A stretch of DNA of 8,700 bases from JARRQB01 sp965368585 (GTDB taxonomy: Bacteria; Pseudomonadota; Gammaproteobacteria; Chromatiales; Chromatiaceae), in assembly GCA_965368585.1 (NCBI GenBank), contig CBDUNM010000195.1, positions 1-8,700 on the forward strand, in the 5' to 3' direction. This document shows, piece by piece, positions 5,209 through 8,700 of the stretch. Below the pieces are notes generated by a model. That model saw only the letters and a list, made by a program, of their open reading frames with translations, had not been told where the DNA came from and searched no databases. A program made the position numbers and the translations under genes. The first letter of the stretch is position 1; the number at the start of each line of letters is the position of its first letter.

Positions 5209-7290
5209 TCAGACCGCATGCAGGTGAGAGACATCGGCGACGCCCAGAAACAGACCGGACAGCTCGCTGAGCAGCGCCAGGCGGTTGGATCGAACCCCGG
5301 GGTCGTCGTCCATCACCATGACGTGATCAAAGAAATTATCCACCGAGCCGCGCAACCCTGCCAGTGCCCTCAGGGCAGATTCGTATTCGCCGTGTTCCAG
5401 CAATGGCGTGACCTTGCTCGCCATCGCGAGTACTTCGTCGTGCAGCTGCCGCTCTTCGCTTTGTCGAAACAGGGTAGTGTCCACGGCGGCCGGGATCGCT
5501 CCCTCACTCTTTAGCAAAATATTCCGGATGCGTTTGTTGGCGCCTGCGAGCGCACCGGCTTCGGCCAGCTTTTGAAAGGCGGTGACGGCGGCAATCCGAC
5601 GGTCAAAATCGGCAATGCTGACGGGCCTCACTTCCGCCACGGCCTGGAAGGTTTCTGCATCGACGCCTTCGTCGGCGTACAGACCCTTGAGCCGCTCCAA
5701 CATGAAGGTCTGTACGGCGTCGGCGCTGTTGCTCTCGGTCAGTTTGCCGTTCAACCCCTTCTCTGTATGCTTCAGCAGCTTGCCCAGATCGAATGTCAGT
5801 GAGTGCTCACGTAGTATTCGCAGGGCTCCCAAAGCGGCTCGTCGCAGCGCGAACGGATCTTTATCCCCTGTCGGTTTTTGTCCGATACCGAATATACCCA
5901 CCAGCGTATCCAGCCGTTCCGCCAGCGAAATGGCAACGCCGGTTGCGGTCCGCGGCAGCTCGTCGCCCGAGAAGCGCGGCATGTAGAATTCTTCCATGGC
6001 TTGTGCGATTTCGGCAGGTTCGCCGTCGCGCTGCGCCTGATATCGCCCCATGATGCCTTGCATGCCTGGAAACTCGTAGACCATGTTGGTCATCAGATCG
6101 CAACGGCTGAGCAAACCGGCGCGTTCCGCCCGCGCCGCGTCACTGTGCATCAGGCGCGCGATATGCCCCGCCAGTCTGGCTACGCGCAGTGATTTTTCGT
6201 GCATGTTCCCGAGCTGTTTCTGAAACACCACGTGCTTGAGCGAATCGATATGCTCGGCAAGCTTCTTTTTCCCGTCCTGCTGCCAGAAGAACATTGCATC
6301 TGCCAGCCGTGGCCGCACGACGCGTTCGTTGCCTTCGCGTATTAATTCGGGCTTGGGGCTGTCGATGTTGGCGATCGTGACAAAGTGGTTCATCAACCCG
6401 CCATCGTTGTCGAACAGCGGGAAGTATTTTTGATTGCTCTTCATGGTCGCCACCAGCGCTTCGTGCGGAACCTCAAGAAATTTCTCCTCGAAACTCGCGG
6501 CAATCGGTACCGGCCACTCGTTAAGCGCTGTGACCTCGTCCAGCAGTTGCCCGTCGAGATCGGCGTGGCCGCCCAAAGTCCGGGCAGTCGTTTCCACCAT
6601 TGCTTTTATTTTTTCTCTTCTCCTATCAAAGTGAGTGATTACTTTCCCCGTTTCCTGCAATATTCCCTCGTAGCAGTCAGGTCGATCGATGCTGATTGGT
6701 GAGGGGTGATGAAAGCGGTGTCCCCGGCTGTCCCGGCCCGATGTCGCGTCCAGCAAGTTGCAGGGCACGACGTTGTTTCCGAGCAGGAAGACCAGCCAAT
6801 GCACCGGCCGCACGAACTGCGCCTCGGACTTTCCCCAGCGCATGCGTTTGGGAATCGGCAGCCTGTTCAGTGCGTTTTCGGCGATGCCGGGCAGGAGTTC
6901 GCCGGCGGCTTTGCCTGGTTGCTGCATCTGATATACCAGCCACTTGCCCTTATCGGTCTCGAGGCGGTCGAGTTGATCGACGCCGGTACCGCAGGATCGT
7001 GCAAAGCCTTCGGCGGCTTTGGTCGGACGCCCTTCGGAATCGAAAGCCGCCTGCACGGCGGGGCCCCGCCGCTCGATCTTACGATCGGGTTGCTGGGTCT
7101 GACAATCTCGGACCAATAACGCCAGGCGCCGGGGCGTGGCATAGCGGGTCACTTCGCCGTAGGAGAGACCGGCCTGATCCAACCCCGTCCGAAACTCGCG
7201 CTCGAACGCGGCCGACAGTTGCTTCAGGGCCAGGGGGGGGAGTTCTTCCGTCCCCAGTTCGAACAGCAGATCTGCGCGCGCTTCAGCCAT
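5209..7290 (-). CDS. glyS: glycyl-tRNA synthetase beta subunit
   Basis: Beta chain of the bacterial alpha2-beta2 glycyl-tRNA synthetase, which works with GlyQ to charge tRNA-Gly and mainly supplies tRNA recognition. With ATG at 7288-7290 it has 693 residues, close to the 689 of E. coli. That start is preferred over an in-frame ATG 57 bases upstream because the family begins MxE...LFELGTEELPP and because GAGG (7297-7300) lies 6 bases ahead. Landmarks: GTEELPP near residue 13, RRLAL, ERRGPAVQAAFD, KLPIPKRMRWG-type PIPKRMRWG, FVRPVHWLV, HRFHHP, LVATMKSNQKYFP, VVRPRLADAMFFW, RAGLLSRCDLMTNMVYEFP, the GDKDPFALRRAALG block, and a DALR-like anticodon-binding C-terminus ending DVSHLHAV. It overlaps glyQ by 8 bases, the usual coupled pair. 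A run of eight G on the + strand at 7233-7240 sits in the Leu-Pro-Pro-Leu codons without breaking the frame. Confidence 0.99.
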   Translation of the reverse strand: MAEARADLLFELGTEELPPLALKQLSAAFEREFRTGLDQAGLSYGEVTRYATPRRLALLVRDCQTQQPDRKIERRGPAVQAAFDSEGRPTKAAEGFARSCGTGVDQLDRLETDKGKWLVYQMQQPGKAAGELLPGIAENALNRLPIPKRMRWGKSEAQFVRPVHWLVFLLGNNVVPCNLLDATSGRDSRGHRFHHPSPISIDRPDCYEGILQETGKVITHFDRRREKIKAMVETTARTLGGHADLDGQLLDEVTALNEWPVPIAASFEEKFLEVPHEALVATMKSNQKYFPLFDNDGGLMNHFVTIANIDSPKPELIREGNERVVRPRLADAMFFWQQDGKKKLAEHIDSLKHVVFQKQLGNMHEKSLRVARLAGHIARLMHSDAARAERAGLLSRCDLMTNMVYEFPGMQGIMGRYQAQRDGEPAEIAQAMEEFYMPRFSGDELPRTATGVAISLAERLDTLVGIFGIGQKPTGDKDPFALRRAALGALRILREHSLTFDLGKLLKHTEKGLNGKLTESNSADAVQTFMLERLKGLYADEGVDAETFQAVAEVRPVSIADFDRRIAAVTAFQKLAEAGALAGANKRIRNILLKSEGAIPAAVDTTLFRQSEERQLHDEVLAMASKVTPLLEHGEYESALRALAGLRGSVDNFFDHVMVMDDDPGVRSNRLALLSELSGLFLGVADVSHLHAV

Positions 7291-8209
7291 TGGCCACCTC
7301 GCGACCGTCGTTGTCGAGCATCGGAAAGCCCAGTTTTTCGCGTGCATCGTGGTACGCCTGTGCCACGGCCCGCGCCAGCGTCCTCACGCGCAGGATATAG
7401 CGTTGACGCTCGGTCACCGAGATGGCGTGACGGGCATCGAGCAGATTGAAGGTGTGTGAGGCCTTCAGCACCTGTTCGTAGGCCGGTAGGGGCAAACCCG
7501 CTGCGATCAGTTTGCCGGATTCCTTCTCGCACTGGTCAAAGAAGCCGAACAGATACTCCACATCGGCATGCTCGAAGTTATACGCGGACTGTTCGACTTC
7601 GTTCTGGTGAAATACGTCGCCGTAGGTGACCGAGCCCTGCGGTCCGTGCGTCCAGACCAGGTCAAAAACGCTTTCTACACCCTGCAGGTACATGGCAATG
7701 CGTTCCAGGCCGTAGGTGATCTCGCCGGTGACCGGGCGGCAATCCAGCCCGCCGACCTGTTGAAAGTAGGTGAACTGAGTGACCTCCATGCCGTTGAGCC
7801 AGACTTCCCAGCCCAGTCCCCAGGCCCCCAAGGTCGGCGATTCCCAATTGTCCTCGACGAAGCGGATATCGTGTACTTGAAGATCCAGGCCCAGCATCTG
7901 CAACGAACCTAGATAGAGATCCTGAATGTCCATGGGAGAAGGCTTCATGACGACTTGAAATTGATAGTAATGCTGCAGCCGGTTGGGGTTATCGCCGTAG
8001 CGACCATCGGTCGGTCGGCGTGACGGCTGCACATAGGCGGCATTCCAGGGTTCGGGGCCGATCGACCGGAGGAACGTTGCGGTGTGAAAGGTACCCGCGC
8101 CCATCTCCATATCGTAGGGTTGCAAGATCACGCAGCCCTTGTCTGCCCAATAGTGCTGCAGGGCAAAAATCAGGCCCTGGAAGGTGGAAATAACAGGCAC
8201 TTGGCTCAT
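7283..8209 (-). CDS. glyQ: glycyl-tRNA synthetase alpha subunit
   Basis: Catalytic alpha chain of the alpha2-beta2 class II synthetase: forms glycyl-adenylate from glycine and ATP and, with GlyS, transfers glycine to tRNA-Gly in the cytoplasm. With ATG at 8207-8209 it has 308 residues (E. coli 303). Family blocks: FQGLIFALQHYWADKGC (10-26), QPYDMEMGAGT (30-40), AAYVQPSRRPTDGRYG (57-72), NRLQHYYQFQV, FVEDNWESPTLGAWGLGWEV (starting at 117), ITYGLERIAMY, DVFHQNEVEQSAYNFE, FNLLDARHAISVTERQRYI. A TTG at 8245 would add 12 residues, but the extension is unlike the family and would begin on the promoter -10. The Shine-Dalgarno of this start is weak. It is first in the glyQ-glyS pair and all key blocks appear intact. 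Confidence 0.99.
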   Translation of the reverse strand: MSQVPVISTFQGLIFALQHYWADKGCVILQPYDMEMGAGTFHTATFLRSIGPEPWNAAYVQPSRRPTDGRYGDNPNRLQHYYQFQVVMKPSPMDIQDLYLGSLQMLGLDLQVHDIRFVEDNWESPTLGAWGLGWEVWLNGMEVTQFTYFQQVGGLDCRPVTGEITYGLERIAMYLQGVESVFDLVWTHGPQGSVTYGDVFHQNEVEQSAYNFEHADVEYLFGFFDQCEKESGKLIAAGLPLPAYEQVLKASHTFNLLDARHAISVTERQRYILRVRTLARAVAQAYHDAREKLGFPMLDNDGREVANG

Positions 8210-8244
8210 TCTCGACTGCGCTTCAGTTACTCGGGAAGCCGGCA

Positions 8245-8273
8245 ATTATATATGGGTTGAAAATTATCGCTAA
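8245..8273 (-). promoter_or_regulatory. sigma70-like promoter of glyQS
   Basis: On the minus strand a perfect TATAAT (8250-8245) is preceded after a 17-base spacer by TTAGCG (8273-8268), a poor -35 box. Transcription would start near 8238, giving a leader of about 29 bases before the glyQ ATG. That is too short for a T-box or riboswitch, and none is visible. The perfect -10 and its position support it; the weak -35 keeps it tentative. Confidence 0.55.
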
Positions 8274-8619
8274 TCTGGCGCGCGACTCCGGACGTGGAAT
8301 CCGCATACCAGTTTTCTAATCAAGCAGCTACCGATACGGAGGTTGGTCGTCGAGGGGTTGTCGCGGGACGCCGATGGTTGGTGGCAGAGACGAGAAGCCA
8401 AGCCGCCGACGGGGACCGCTTTGGAAACTGAGAATCGGCAGCTTATTCCGACACAGCGCGCAGGTTTTGAGCGTTCGAGTCCGCGCCCCGCCTATGTCTG
8501 AACCGCATGCTGGACACGCGCACGGTGGAACCTGTCGGTTTGTCAACGGCCCGGTAATTCCGCCGAATCGGCAAGACTCCCGGGCCGTTGAAGTGCGGAT
8601 GGGAAAATAGGAAGGCTGT
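8274..8619. other. gene-free stretch between glyQ and the Met/Gly-rich gene
   Basis: No convincing gene on either strand. Open frames of 78 and 115 codons exist but overlap each other antisense, have low-complexity Arg/Pro-rich composition and no good ribosome site. A + strand segment near 8470-8490 contains TTCGAGTCC, like a tRNA T-loop, but no matching acceptor, D-arm or anticodon arm could be folded around it. The only clear structure is the nested inverted repeat at 8543-8591. Confidence 0.6.
8543..8591. repeat. nested inverted repeat, 12-bp perfect arms
   Basis: TCAACGGCCCGG (8543-8554) and CCGGGCCGTTGA (8580-8591) are perfect reverse complements. The 25-base interval holds a second dyad, GCCGA-A-TCGGC (8562-8572), so either strand could fold a long outer stem with a small inner hairpin. 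It lies about 30 bases after the stop of the Met/Gly-rich gene in that gene's direction. No T-run follows on either side. It could be a transcript 3'-end structure or Rho-dependent terminator element, a dispersed palindromic repeat, or a protein-binding dyad. Confidence 0.6.
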
Positions 8620-8700
8620 TTATTGCCCTGCCATGCCCGACATGCCACCCATACCGGACATCCCCGACATGCCACCCATACCGGACATCCCCGACATGCC
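8620..8700 (-). CDS. C-terminus of a protein with Met/Gly/Ser tandem repeat, truncated by window edge
   Basis: The last 26 codons and TAA stop (8622-8620) of a minus-strand gene that begins beyond base 8700. The visible tail is two identical 9-residue units GMSGMSGMG, encoded by two exact 27-base copies (8700-8674 and 8673-8647), followed by a diverged unit GMSGMAGQ and the stop. Methionine occurs at every third or so residue. Similar Met/Gly-rich ends occur on unrelated proteins, including chaperonin and SRP-type proteins and metal-handling proteins, so the tail does not identify the family. The open frame, clean stop and in-frame repeat length support real coding sequence. The function is unknown. 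Confidence 0.65.
   Translation of the reverse strand, partial: GMSGMSGMGGMSGMSGMGGMSGMAGQ

Noticed and set aside
7233..7240. Run of eight G in glyS as a phase-variation tract
   Set aside because: It encodes the conserved Leu-Pro-Pro-Leu region of an essential gene and the frame is intact; on/off switching is implausible, although it is a likely spot for sequencing error.
6696..7400. 234-codon + strand frame opposite glyS/glyQ
   Set aside because: Antisense shadow of the GC-rich glyS-glyQ junction; Arg-rich and without motifs, while the opposite strand carries clear glyS and glyQ.
8210..8244. T-box or riboswitch leader controlling glyQS
   Set aside because: The predicted leader is only about 29 bases and shows no T-box or glycine-riboswitch elements.
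8395..8490. tRNA-like segment with TTCGAGTCC near 8472-8482
   Set aside because: The T-loop-like string is present, but the flanking stem pairs poorly, no 5' acceptor strand complements the 3' side, and no 7-base anticodon loop or CCA end is found. At most a distant remnant.
8328..8675. 115-codon minus-strand frame and 78-codon + strand frame (8374-8610)
   Set aside because: They overlap antisense, lack good ribosome sites, have Arg/Pro-rich shadow composition, and the longer one runs out of frame through the real Met/Gly repeat gene.

Overview
The window comes from a gammaproteobacterial chromosome close to the replication-gene cluster. GyrB carries the C-terminal insertion typical of E. 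coli-type GyrB. The order gyrB > < plsC-gmhB-(accessory slot)-glyS-glyQ matches, from memory, the Pseudomonas arrangement gyrB / lysophosphatidate acyltransferase / gmhB / hypothetical / glyS / glyQ next to dnaA-dnaN-recF. Genus cannot be fixed from the sequence; several proteins diverge enough that I would not call it Pseudomonas.

Layout. Positions 1-2313: gyrB on the + strand, missing about its first 33 codons. Positions 2314-2449: a convergent intergenic spacer with a weak terminator for the minus strand and a perfect DnaA box plus a degenerate tandem copy. Positions 2450-3759: plsC and a gmhB-like gene on the minus strand, joined by a GTGA overlap. Positions 3760-5208: a disturbed slot holding a palindrome, a frameshifted and truncated amino-acid ABC transporter binding-protein remnant, an intact 129-residue + strand gene of unknown function with its own promoter and strong Shine-Dalgarno, and a MazG-like pseudogene with two in-frame stops. 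Positions 5209-8209: glyS and glyQ on the minus strand, translationally coupled, with a promoter upstream of glyQ. Positions 8210-8619: no supported gene, but a nested inverted repeat with 12-bp perfect arms. Positions 8620-8700: the last 26 codons of a minus-strand gene ending in a Met/Gly/Ser tandem repeat.

The housekeeping genes (DNA gyrase, phospholipid synthesis, glycyl-tRNA synthetase) look intact. The material between glyS and plsC looks like a slot in decay. The most striking point is the gmhB homologue: its frame is open and its scaffold conserved, yet it has lost the nucleophilic Asp, three of four zinc-site residues, the motif III Arg/Lys and both motif IV Asp. It is best read as a pseudoenzyme or a gene losing function. 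I found no CRISPR array, IS element, intact tRNA or rRNA, and no convincing new multi-gene system.
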